Source: Psychrobacter immobilis
GTDB taxonomy: Bacteria; Pseudomonadota; Gammaproteobacteria; Pseudomonadales; Moraxellaceae
Reading direction: 5' to 3'
DNA length: 64,000 nucleotides
NCBI RefSeq assembly: GCF_904846185.1
Contig: NZ_CAJGZQ010000015.1
Coordinates: 30,384-94,383 of the forward strand
Part shown: positions 46,484 through 55,368 of the stretch, in pieces
How the letters are laid out: the number at the start of each line of letters is the position of its first letter
How positions within the stretch are numbered: position 1 is the first letter of the stretch
Made by a program: the position numbers and the translations under genes
Notes under the pieces: model-generated
Seen by the model: the letters and a program-made list of their open reading frames with translations, nothing else
Told to the model about the DNA's origin: nothing
Databases searched by the model: none

Positions 46484-47472
46484 TCAAGATTCTAACGACA
46501 GCATATTCATAATCAATTTAATCAAGGTTTCTTTTTGGTTGGGATCAGATTCAGCGACCAGTAAGGTTAATGCCGCAAGCCCTGTATTATTGATGACCAT
46601 GTCACCTCTATCATTCAGTAGTCGATTATTACGATGCAAAAAATCTACAAACAAAAAAGCGCCGCTGCGTTTATTACCATCGGTAAAAGGATGATTTTTG
46701 ACCATAAAGTACAGCAGATGCGCCGCTTTACTCTCGATGGTCGGGTATGCAGGCTCACCAAAGACGGTTTGCTGTAAATTACCCAGTACGCTGTCCAACC
46801 CATCACCGCGAGGCTTGGCAAATAGTTCAGTCGCTTCACCTCTATTTATCAGCTGCGCTTTTAAATCCGTCAGCGCTGCCATCGCCTCAGTCGGACTGGG
46901 TAAGATACCGCCATCCTCCCCTGAAGGATTATCAAGCAAGCCTTCATCATAGCGCTGTAACCATAAAAATGTCTGTGTATAACGGCTGATAATCTCAAGC
47001 AAGCCGCGTCCTTCATCGGTTTTCAGCTCGGGACTTTGCGCGGTTTTCCTAATTAAATTTAATGCTTGTTGTAGTTCGCTTGAGTTTTTATCAAAACGCT
47101 CTTGATTGAGCGTATAGCCTTGAACTAAGTATTCACGCGCTGGGTTGCCCAGCGTCTAAACTGCACACCTTGGGGAGATTTGATGCGATACCCTACTGAG
47201 ATAACTACATCTAAGTCATAAAAAGTCACAGGGCGGTCAGAATTTGCAATATGCATTTTTTGCATATTGCTTTTCTCAGCGATCTCTTCATCGTTTATGG
47301 CATTGGCAATATGACGCGAAATCACTGATTGGTCACGACCAAACAACTCTGTCATTTGTGATTGTGACAGCCAGACCGTATCCTGTCCAAAACGTACGTC
47401 TACCTGCGCTTTTCCATCAGCGCTTTCATATATCTCTACTTTTGCTGTTTTATGATTTGTAGTATCAGTCAT
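46484..47472 (-). pseudogene. RhuM-Fic fusion gene with a single frameshift
   Basis: The 5' part (47472 to 47125) encodes the RhuM-type DNA-binding-like domain: AQVDVRFGQDTVWLSQSQMT and DLDVVISVGYRIKSPQGVQF ending RRWATQ. The frame then runs into a stop, but a -1 shift at about 47140 continues AREYLVQGYTLNQERFDKNS and leads to a Fic domain with HPFTDGNKRSGA, the AMP-transfer signature. The two parts together have the length of one RhuM/Fic protein. Either this is a pseudogene, a slippage product or a sequence error. If the Fic part is made alone, it would need the TTG at 47002. Confidence 0.75.
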
Positions 47473-47557
47473 CTTGGTCTTTCCTTAACTTAATATACGC
47501 ACTTATGCTCAATTCATAAATTATACGGTGACTGCATGACAGAGTACATAACAATGA

Positions 47558-48622
47558 CTATACTGTGCCTGGTGTATCTCGCGGCGAATAACCAAAATGC
47601 TGCTTATAAATGCGTGAAAAATAACCTTGATCGGCATAGCCTACTCTATGAGCGACCTCATCTATAGTCACGTAGCTTTTGGTTTTTAAAATGTGATTGG
47701 CCTGCTTTAAACGCAATTCCTTGACCCATTCTGAAAAGCTATAGGGCAACTTAGAAAACAGTTTATGCAAGTATCTGACAGATATATGACAAGCAGCAGC
47801 GACCATCGCTGGAGTTAAAGCGGAGTTTTCTAGATGCAAATAAACGTAATTCTCGATGCGCTTTAGGTGCACCGACTGTATGGACGAGCTGCAACTCATC
47901 ATCACCTCTTTCGGGGCACTCAATGTCAATACAATAAGATTAAGCAGCTGCTGCTCTAGTATTTTTATCTCCAAGTCACCCAGCTGATTGTTATGAATAA
48001 GCGCCAGTATTTGACCAATTTGAAATACTAGCAACCTGCCAGCACCTTCATCAACAGTTAAGCTGCGTGCAAACTGTCGCTCTATGGTGCCCATTTGCGT
48101 AGTGAGTAATGCGAGCGGCACTTTGATCACATACAGTGATGCTTCGTGCAGATGATAGAACTCATAAGGTAAGCTGGACAGTTCAATAAAAAATTGACCG
48201 GGTTTAGAGGTCAGCTGCCGTCCTTTTTGGGTAAAACGGACGTCGCCTGTCATAGGAAAAGTAATTAAAATACTGTCATCAATATAGCCAGAGCTCTGTC
48301 TGCCGCGATTATAGTGCACAGTATTAGCATGATAGTGCGAAATACCTATCTCTAGAAGTTTAGCATGTTGCAAAAAACCAGAAAACTTATTCGGTTGCCG
48401 AAAACTAACATCAAGATCAAAATAAGTCTCGTTGATGGTATGTTTCCAATCGAAGGCACCTAAGGTTTGCATGCGCTCCGTTGCTGGCATCTCTAACCCT
48501 GAGGGGCTTAGAAGATTTTTATTCATTGATAAATCATGTGCAGCGATGTCTTTTGTCTTATCTGCTAGCAAGGTTTGATGAGAAGTATTTTGATAAAGAT
48601 TTGGCTTTTGATTTGCATTCAT
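47558..48622 (-). CDS. AraC-family transcriptional regulator
   Basis: The 354-residue protein has an N-terminal AraC-binding-like domain (FQIGQILALIHN region) and a C-terminal double helix-turn-helix (MVAAACHISVRYLHKLFSKL and TIDEVAHRVGYADQGYFSRIY). It lies downstream of the hyuBA operon terminator on the same strand, and control of that operon is plausible. The AAGG sequence is directly adjacent to the ATG at 48622, which is too close, so translation may be weak or start elsewhere. Confidence 0.88.
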   Translation of the reverse strand: MNANQKPNLYQNTSHQTLLADKTKDIAAHDLSMNKNLLSPSGLEMPATERMQTLGAFDWKHTINETYFDLDVSFRQPNKFSGFLQHAKLLEIGISHYHANTVHYNRGRQSSGYIDDSILITFPMTGDVRFTQKGRQLTSKPGQFFIELSSLPYEFYHLHEASLYVIKVPLALLTTQMGTIERQFARSLTVDEGAGRLLVFQIGQILALIHNNQLGDLEIKILEQQLLNLIVLTLSAPKEVMMSCSSSIQSVHLKRIENYVYLHLENSALTPAMVAAACHISVRYLHKLFSKLPYSFSEWVKELRLKQANHILKTKSYVTIDEVAHRVGYADQGYFSRIYKQHFGYSPRDTPGTV

Positions 48623-48709
48623 CCTTGAACACTCAATATATGGTATACAACTGTACTGATATCCTATCAGTTATTCATCAATAATCCTCTTTTATATCAT
48701 AAAATAAAA

Positions 48710-48750
48710 AAGGCTTCAGGCATTAAGTACTCTTTAATGCCTGAAGCCTT
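48710..48750 (-). terminator. Strong terminator after the hydantoinase genes
   Basis: A 17-bp perfect inverted repeat (48710-48726 and 48734-48750; core GGCTTCAGGCATTAA) with a 7-base loop is followed by a U-run on the minus strand. It lies 41 bp after the hyuA-like stop. Confidence 0.95.
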
Positions 48751-48790
48751 GAGTTGGTTTTTCTTTATAACCTGCTTTTATAGACTTGCT

Positions 48791-50872
48791 TTATGCTGCT
48801 CGAGTCAGCTTATAAGTGCCAGTCTCATGCAGCTCTGCTTGCCAGCCATTTTTAATGACCACAGTAGTGGTTGGCTCTTGGATAAGCGCAGGGCCTGTGA
48901 CCAATGCACCAGCACCGAATTTCTCACCGTCATAGATAGGCGTATCAATCCAGTGATAGGACTGATCAAACAGCATCTCGCGGCTACCCGTTTTAGCATT
49001 ACTGATATCCCCTTGCTGCGGTATAAGGCTCGGTAGTTTTGGCTTACTGATTTTACCAATTACCGATACCTCAATGTTGACCAGCTCGACGTGACTATCA
49101 CGCTCATCATAAGTATAAAGCTCACGATGGCGATGATGGAACAACTCTAAGATGGTGCTGACACTTTCAGCATCGAGCTTACCATTCGGTATAAGCACGT
49201 TACATTCATGCACCTGACCAACGTAGCGCATCTCCATGGTACGTTCGATGCTGATATCTTTATCTGTAAAGCCATCTTCTAGCAGCTTTTGTACACCCTG
49301 CTCTTCAAGTTCTTGTAGCTTGGCATTGAGTGATTGCAACTCTACATCTGGCGCTAGAATCATCATCTGTGTCGCTAAGTAGTTATACTTGATATCAGAG
49401 ATAATTTGACCAAAAGCACAGAGACAAGATGCGATTTTCGGTATTAAAATAGTCCCAATCCCCATCTCTTCAGCCAGAGCAATAATATGCATGCCAGCTG
49501 CGCCGCCTGCGCATACTAGCGCAAAATCCCGAGGATCATAGCCTTTCTCGATAGTAATACGACGAATGGCATTAGACATGTTTTGGTTAACGATAGCACT
49601 GATACCAAATGCGGCGTGATCTAACTCGATGTTTAGCGGATCAGCGATGTGTGTTTGCACCGCTTGTACGGCTTTGTCTTTGTCTAAGGTCACACTACCG
49701 CCTAATACCGCATTCGGCTGTAGATAGCCCAATACTAAGTTTGCATCTGTGACGGTTGGCAAGTCACCACCTTTACCATAACATGCCGGTCCAGGCGTCG
49801 CGCCAGCACTCTGAGGACCGACCTCTAACATACCAAAGGTATTAACATGCCCAATTGAACCCCCACCAGCGCCTAATGTTTCTACATGAATCATAGGCAC
49901 ACCAATACGATTACGTAAGAAATCAATATCGCGGTTGAGGCTGGTTCTGCCTGATTTAGCCATAGTGATGTCAAAAGAAGTACCGCCCATATCAACCGTG
50001 ATAATATCATTAATTCCAAAAGGACTAGCAATATAAAGGCCTGCTTGCGGTGCCGATGCGGGGCCTGAGTTAATGGCATTTACCGCACGCTCTCGCATGA
50101 TACTACCAACTGCAAGCCCGCCATTAGACTGGAAATAACGTACGGGCTGCTCAGCGCCTAATGCCTTAAAGTAGTCGTCAATTTTATGGACATAAGATGC
50201 CATGACTGGGCTTAGGTAGGCATTCACTAGCGTCGTTGAAGTGCGAGTGTATTCCTTAATCTGTGGATATACATCACTACCACAGCAGACGAACACCCCT
50301 GGCATATGCTGCTCAACAAGCTCTTTAGCGCGCTGCTCATGCTGAGTATTACGAATAGACCAGACGAAGGAGATAGCAACTGCTTGAACGTCTTTTTCCT
50401 TAAGTGATTTGATTGCATCGAGTACGTCTTGCTCATTTAGCGGCTCGTGTTCAGTGCCATCAGCTAAGATACGACCACGGATAGGAAAGCGACGATCACG
50501 GGTAGCAATTTGCGGTGCTGGCGGATAGCTAGCATCATAGCGATGCCCTTCTTCTTTATGACCTAAACGTATCTCGATACTGTCCTCATGGCCCTTAGTA
50601 CATAATAGCCCGACCTTCACGCCTTTCATCTGAATCAAGGCGTTGAGCGCCACGGTCGTACCGTTGATGCATAGGTCGCAGGCTTGAATAATCTCTTCAA
50701 TAGGACGGTCAAACTGCGTGGCTATTTGCTGTAACCCGTTGGCAATAGCTAAGGTGCCATCTTCGGGAGTAGAAGGTGCTTTGAACAGATGTACATGGCC
50801 ACTTTTTTCAGCCAGTACAAAGTCAGTGAACGTCCCACCAGCATCGACTCCAATACGGAAATCATTTTTCAT
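48791..50872 (-). CDS. hyuA: Hydantoinase/oxoprolinase subunit A-like protein
   Basis: The 693-residue protein belongs to the HyuA family (N-methylhydantoinase A, 5-oxoprolinase N-half, acetone/acetophenone carboxylase subunit). The ATP-binding phosphate loop GVDAGGTFTDFV is at the N-terminus and a second acid-rich motif is IITVDMGGTSFDITMAKSG. These enzymes use ATP to activate a cyclic amide or ketone. It follows the B subunit by 46 bp. The substrate cannot be read from sequence. AAGGATGACTT precedes the ATG. Confidence 0.88.
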   Translation of the reverse strand: MKNDFRIGVDAGGTFTDFVLAEKSGHVHLFKAPSTPEDGTLAIANGLQQIATQFDRPIEEIIQACDLCINGTTVALNALIQMKGVKVGLLCTKGHEDSIEIRLGHKEEGHRYDASYPPAPQIATRDRRFPIRGRILADGTEHEPLNEQDVLDAIKSLKEKDVQAVAISFVWSIRNTQHEQRAKELVEQHMPGVFVCCGSDVYPQIKEYTRTSTTLVNAYLSPVMASYVHKIDDYFKALGAEQPVRYFQSNGGLAVGSIMRERAVNAINSGPASAPQAGLYIASPFGINDIITVDMGGTSFDITMAKSGRTSLNRDIDFLRNRIGVPMIHVETLGAGGGSIGHVNTFGMLEVGPQSAGATPGPACYGKGGDLPTVTDANLVLGYLQPNAVLGGSVTLDKDKAVQAVQTHIADPLNIELDHAAFGISAIVNQNMSNAIRRITIEKGYDPRDFALVCAGGAAGMHIIALAEEMGIGTILIPKIASCLCAFGQIISDIKYNYLATQMMILAPDVELQSLNAKLQELEEQGVQKLLEDGFTDKDISIERTMEMRYVGQVHECNVLIPNGKLDAESVSTILELFHHRHRELYTYDERDSHVELVNIEVSVIGKISKPKLPSLIPQQGDISNAKTGSREMLFDQSYHWIDTPIYDGEKFGAGALVTGPALIQEPTTTVVIKNGWQAELHETGTYKLTRAA

Positions 50873-50918
50873 AAGTCATCCTTAACTCAAATTATTTAAT
50901 ATCAGTTGGTATTTGTTG

Positions 50919-52682
50919 TTATGCCGTCAGCTTACGGCGTAGCGATTCAGTCTCTGCTTCATTGACCGCCAGCGTTTGTGGGTCAATAACCACTCCATAC
51001 TCAGTCTTAGCCGCTGCTACTGATATGATTCTTTCTTCTACATCTTTTAACACTGCGGGTACCGACCGTGCAAACGAGCTGCCGTAGCCGCCACCGCCTG
51101 GATTGGTATTACGCGCACGGTCACCCGGTTGTATTTCAGTCATTATATTTTGCTTGTGCAGATCGGTGACGCCATCTTTATGGATAATCTCTAAGCGCCC
51201 TAATTTCAGCTCAGGTGAGATTTCCTCCGCACCAGCAGCGCCCATTGTCGGATGCTCACGACCTTCCCCAAACGCCACTACTGTCATCTCATGACCTAAC
51301 GGCTCAACTTCCCATACGGTGCCGCAACCACCACGATACTCACCAGCACCGCCACTGTCTTCTACCAAGCCATACTTATGAATTAAGATAGGATATTGAT
51401 ACTCTAGTAGCTCAATATCACCAGAGCTTAGCGCGCCGAAGCAACATAATGGGCCACAAGCATGCCAGCCATCCATCTGCTGAGTCGCGCCAGCACCAGA
51501 GATAATCGAAGCTAGAATCATAGTGACGTACTGTTCCCCTGTTTTTGGGTCAATACCTGAGATGTTGATACCTGAGGCATGACCCCAGGAAGCAATCACG
51601 CGATCTGGTGCTGCATCTTCAAAAGCCATACGCACAGCATCAGTTAAGGTTTCCATCGGTGTGGTAGTACAATTCACATGAGGGGCAGGTTCTTTGGCAT
51701 TACATAGCGTGCCATGCTCACCCAGATCTACCGTAACACAGCGATATAAACCTTCGTTGTACGGCGGGTCTACTTGGGCAAACATCATCAGACCTAGCAG
51801 TACACCAGACATCGAGTTACCAGCATAAGAGTTAATGAAGTAAGGGACTTGCGGTGGACTGGTAATCTTGATATGTACATCACTGTCTTTAATCTCAATA
51901 TCAGCGCTGATGGTCAAATCACCCAAACCGTGACCTGAATCTTCTAATACCGCTTCGCCATGATACTGACCATCTGGGATAGATGAGATCAATGATCGCA
52001 TATGGGTATCAGCCATATTCTTTAGCTCTTCAATCGCCGCACGGACGGTCTCTACGCCATACTTGTCTAATAGCGCAATCATGTTACGCTCACCGACTGC
52101 ACACGCCCCATATTGAGCATTAAGATCGCCTTCTTGGTTACGGCGAGAGCGCATATTACTATGGATTAAGTTAATGACATCACGACGTCTAACGCCTTTT
52201 TCCCATATTTTGATGGGCGGAATGCGCAACCCTTCGGCGTATATCTCTTTAGCGTCTGGATTATATCCTGCTGGCACGGGACCACCGATATCAGTGACAT
52301 GACCTTTGCATACTGTCCAAAACACCAACTCACCTTTATAAAACACTGGCTTATACATACAGCAATCTAGGATATGACTGCCCATCATCACGGGATCGTT
52401 GTGATAAATAACGTCTCCTTCATGAATGTCATCACCATAATATTCGGCAACGGCTTTCATGGCTGGCATGAGTGAACCTAAATGAATAGGAATGTCTTGA
52501 CCCTGCAAAATCATCTCAGGCAGATGATCAAACAAAGCATTGCTATAATCGTGAGCTAAGTTGAAGACGCTAGAGCGAGCGGTTTTTTCTAAGGTTGTCG
52601 TCATCTCGCGCTGCGCCGTTTCTAAGGCACCACGTACGACGGACAAGGTAATAGGATCAATTGAAGTGTGAGCGTTGCTCAT
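50919..52682 (-). CDS. hyuB: Hydantoinase/oxoprolinase subunit B-like protein
   Basis: The 587-residue protein is the HyuB-family partner of the downstream gene. Visible signatures are SVVRGALETAQREMTTTLEK, HNDPVMMGSHILDCCMYKP, DIGGPVPAGYNPDAKEIYAE and GGAGEYRGGCGTVWE. Together with subunit A it forms an ATP-dependent hydrolase or carboxylase. AGGGAG lies before the ATG. It is the first gene of a two-gene operon; no transporter or racemase is adjacent, though an AraC regulator lies downstream. Confidence 0.88.
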   Translation of the reverse strand: MSNAHTSIDPITLSVVRGALETAQREMTTTLEKTARSSVFNLAHDYSNALFDHLPEMILQGQDIPIHLGSLMPAMKAVAEYYGDDIHEGDVIYHNDPVMMGSHILDCCMYKPVFYKGELVFWTVCKGHVTDIGGPVPAGYNPDAKEIYAEGLRIPPIKIWEKGVRRRDVINLIHSNMRSRRNQEGDLNAQYGACAVGERNMIALLDKYGVETVRAAIEELKNMADTHMRSLISSIPDGQYHGEAVLEDSGHGLGDLTISADIEIKDSDVHIKITSPPQVPYFINSYAGNSMSGVLLGLMMFAQVDPPYNEGLYRCVTVDLGEHGTLCNAKEPAPHVNCTTTPMETLTDAVRMAFEDAAPDRVIASWGHASGINISGIDPKTGEQYVTMILASIISGAGATQQMDGWHACGPLCCFGALSSGDIELLEYQYPILIHKYGLVEDSGGAGEYRGGCGTVWEVEPLGHEMTVVAFGEGREHPTMGAAGAEEISPELKLGRLEIIHKDGVTDLHKQNIMTEIQPGDRARNTNPGGGGYGSSFARSVPAVLKDVEERIISVAAAKTEYGVVIDPQTLAVNEAETESLRRKLTA

Positions 52683-52954
52683 GTGAGACTCCCTGTCTAG
52701 AAATTTATATCAGAAGATATGAGTGGCTCTGTAAAATATAGCGCCCAATGTGGCCGTTAATACTTAACAATTACACTCATTCTTTATATGGCTGTCATCC
52801 ATCCTAATGACGAAGCTTTTTTACTATAGCGAGGTTTTTGGTAAATAGATTGACTGACAGTGCAGGGTTTTTGACTGTGAGTGCACACCTGTATAAATAA
52901 GGTTTGTGATTTCAGCTTTTGGAGAGAATGTTAACAATAAAGAGCGTTTGCAAT
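52683..52954. other. Upstream region of the hyuBA operon
   Basis: This AT-rich stretch between the redoxin terminator and hyuB contains no gene I can support; it must include the hyuB promoter. No obvious operator is visible. Confidence 0.35.
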
Positions 52955-52988
52955 AAAAAAGACAATGCATCGGTTATGATGCACTGCC
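52955..52988 (-). terminator. Intrinsic terminator after the redoxin gene
   Basis: GACAATGCATC (52961-52971) pairs with the segment ending at 52988 (GATGCACTGCC) through a G-U-containing stem around a six-base loop, and A6 at 52955-52960 gives a U-run on the minus strand. It lies about 110 bp past the redoxin stop. Confidence 0.6.
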
Positions 52989-53099
52989 CTATGAATTTAC
53001 GTCTTTGACTAGTTATTAGTTTAGTTTTGAGTTTACAGCCACACTTAAGCGTATTAAATGTCTGACATCAAGAAAAATGCCGTCGTCAATAATACAGTC

Positions 53100-53648
53100 T
53101 TAAGCATAATCGTGTGTACCACGAATAGGATAGTTGTTTTCTGGATTTCTGATAAAGGCCAGACCATTTGCCAAGGCTTCCAGCTCAGGTCTAGTAAAAG
53201 GAGCATTGGAGATATCTACAATCTGAATCTTCCCTTCTGTATTGATAACAAACAAGCCGGGCTCTGCAAATGGATGATCGGTTTCTTTCTCTGAACGTGG
53301 GTTGGAGATATAAAGACCCAGCATTTTCATTTGTTCAACGGTCAGATCATAGGCGATAGGAAAGCTCACATTTATTTTTTCCAAATGGCTTTTTACCTGC
53401 TCTTTGCTGTCACCTGAAACAGCAATGACGTCGACACCCGTTTCATTAAATGCCGATTTTAATGTTTCTAACTGATTGAGGTATTTGGTACAAATAGGAC
53501 AGTGTTGACCTCGGTAAACAACCACCATTTTCCAGTCATGACCATTTTCGGGCTTGCCCAATAGCGCCATGTCACCATTATAAGTGGGTACTTCGATAGT
53601 AGGAAATGTTACACCAGCAATGATTTTTGGGTTGTAGTTTGCTTGCAT
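53100..53648 (-). CDS. AhpC/TSA-type redoxin
   Basis: The 182-residue thioredoxin-fold protein has a CxxC site in YRGQHCPICTKYLNQ and lies in the peroxiredoxin-like redoxin family. No signal peptide is visible, so it should be cytosolic and reduce peroxides or disulfides. AAGGAT precedes the ATG. It appears monocistronic. The CxxC form differs from the single peroxidatic Cys of classical AhpC, and the reductant is not evident. Confidence 0.85.
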   Translation of the reverse strand: MQANYNPKIIAGVTFPTIEVPTYNGDMALLGKPENGHDWKMVVVYRGQHCPICTKYLNQLETLKSAFNETGVDVIAVSGDSKEQVKSHLEKINVSFPIAYDLTVEQMKMLGLYISNPRSEKETDHPFAEPGLFVINTEGKIQIVDISNAPFTRPELEALANGLAFIRNPENNYPIRGTHDYA

Positions 53649-53734
53649 TGTTTTATCCTTATAGTTTTGGGTTAAAAATATTTAATATCAAATTTGAGTG
53701 TTTGCTCAATTTAGTATGTATTGATACTACAAGT

Positions 53735-53762
53735 AAAAAGCCGACGGTGAAGTCGGCTTTTT
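53735..53762 (-). terminator. Intrinsic terminator after the DUF819 gene
   Basis: AAAAAGCCGAC (53735-53745) and GTCGGCTTTTT (53752-53762) form an 11-bp stem around GGTGAA, with T-runs on both strands, about 186 bp after the DUF819 stop. Confidence 0.85.
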
Positions 53763-53947
53763 GTTATTAAATTGGTATAAATTGAAAGTTTTTCTCTCTG
53801 TAGAGATATGATGGGTCAACATAGTTGTTTATCAACTAATACTAACCAGTCCGACTCATATGAATATGATAGCGATTAACAGCGCAGACTAGTTAGCGTT
53901 ACTACAGAAGCGTCTAGCGTTACCAATGCTAAGCATTATATTTGAGC

Positions 53948-55192
53948 TCACCCTACTACCAAGCGCATCAGTTGGGTACTAATATAGCCACCGAAAGTAC
54001 CTACCGCATAACCAAGAATACCCAAAAAGACCCCAACTGGCGCGAGTGATGGGTGAAATGCCGTTGCGACAATAGGTGCCGATGATGCACCGCCAGTATT
54101 GGCATTGGAGCCGACTGCCAAAAAGAAAAACGGCGCACGGATCATCCTAGCCACAGCAAAGATAATGACAACGTGAATGCTCATCCATAATAAACCAATA
54201 AGGAGCAGTCGCCACTGCGAGACGATACCCGCAAGATTGATTTGCATACCAATAGCAGCAATCAAGATGAAGATAAATACCGTACCAATTTTGGAAGCAC
54301 CCACATGATCAAGGCGACGTATCTTGGTAAAGGAAAAAATTACCCCTATCAAGGTTATAATCACAACCATCCAAAAGAACGAGCTGGCAAAGCTGTATTG
54401 TACTGCCCAGCTATAGGGCGCAAAAAACCCTGCAATTTGACCACCGATAAAGTGTGCGACACCCACCATAGCAAAGCATAAGCCAAACATCACCATCAAG
54501 TCATTTAAAGTTGCTGGACGAGCATTGTCACGCCCATAATTCTCAACCGCCTTAATCACTTTATCAATACTACTGGTGTCTGCCCTCAATAGCCGATCTA
54601 TCTTATCGCTATGCTTCGCCAGTACCAAGATAGCCAACAGCCAAAGTGAGGCATTGGTGGTATCGACTAAAATCATCATCCCAAATAAATCATCACTGAC
54701 GCCAAACAACTCTTTCATCGCTGCTTGATTTGCCGCGCCGCCAATCCAGCTACCCGCCACCGCCGAAAACCCACGCCATAGCGTGTCATCAGTAAACATC
54801 TCAGGCGATATCCATTTAGCGACACCTAAGCTTATTGGACCACTAATAATAATCGCGATACTAGCAGCAAAAAACATGGCGATGGCTTTCCAACCTAGCC
54901 CCAATATCTTCGGTACATCCATCGATAAGGTCATTAACAGCAAACTTGCTGGCAACAGATACGTGGCAGTAAAGCCATAAATCTGTGAGCCGATACCGTC
55001 AGCGAAGACGCCTAAACTATTAAGCGTTGCAGGGATAAAGCAGCACAGCACAATACCCGGCAATACCGCATAAAAGCGCTGCCAGAATTTACCGGGTAAT
55101 CCTTGGGTATAAAAAACCAAACCTATAATGGCCATAATGATGCCAAAAGCCAATGGCAGGCTATCAATGGTTAAATGAGAAATATCGGGCAT
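53948..55192 (-). CDS. DUF819 family membrane protein (YjcL-like)
   Basis: The 414-residue protein has about eleven membrane helices and the DUF819 features GSWIGGAANQAAMKE and VGSNANTGGASSAPIVA, which form paired glycine-rich half-repeats reminiscent of CPA/BASS-type transporters. The substrate is unknown. The ATG at 55192 has GGAG eight bases upstream; the GTG at 55210 is less likely. It lies just downstream of the DEAD-box helicase gene but past that gene's terminator, so it is a separate unit. Confidence 0.82.
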   Translation of the reverse strand: MPDISHLTIDSLPLAFGIIMAIIGLVFYTQGLPGKFWQRFYAVLPGIVLCCFIPATLNSLGVFADGIGSQIYGFTATYLLPASLLLMTLSMDVPKILGLGWKAIAMFFAASIAIIISGPISLGVAKWISPEMFTDDTLWRGFSAVAGSWIGGAANQAAMKELFGVSDDLFGMMILVDTTNASLWLLAILVLAKHSDKIDRLLRADTSSIDKVIKAVENYGRDNARPATLNDLMVMFGLCFAMVGVAHFIGGQIAGFFAPYSWAVQYSFASSFFWMVVIITLIGVIFSFTKIRRLDHVGASKIGTVFIFILIAAIGMQINLAGIVSQWRLLLIGLLWMSIHVVIIFAVARMIRAPFFFLAVGSNANTGGASSAPIVATAFHPSLAPVGVFLGILGYAVGTFGGYISTQLMRLVVG

Positions 55193-55278
55193 CAAATAGC
55201 TCCGCAGCACACGATGAATAAAAGCTTGTTAGTATAGACAAGGCGAAAAAAACGCGCAAGCAGCGATCGAATAAACAC

Positions 55279-55311
55279 AAAAAAGCCAGATAACAAGTAT
55301 CTGGCTTTTTT
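55279..55311 (-). terminator. Intrinsic terminator after the DEAD-box helicase gene
   Basis: A 14-bp perfect stem (AAAAAAGCCAGATA at 55279-55292, TATCTGGCTTTTTT at 55298-55311) with a five-base loop and U-run on the minus strand lies about 60 bp past the helicase stop. Confidence 0.9.
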
Positions 55312-55368
55312 AGTGCTATCTTTAGGCGATCAAGCAATTAATAACTTTAATCACAAAATATAAAAGTA

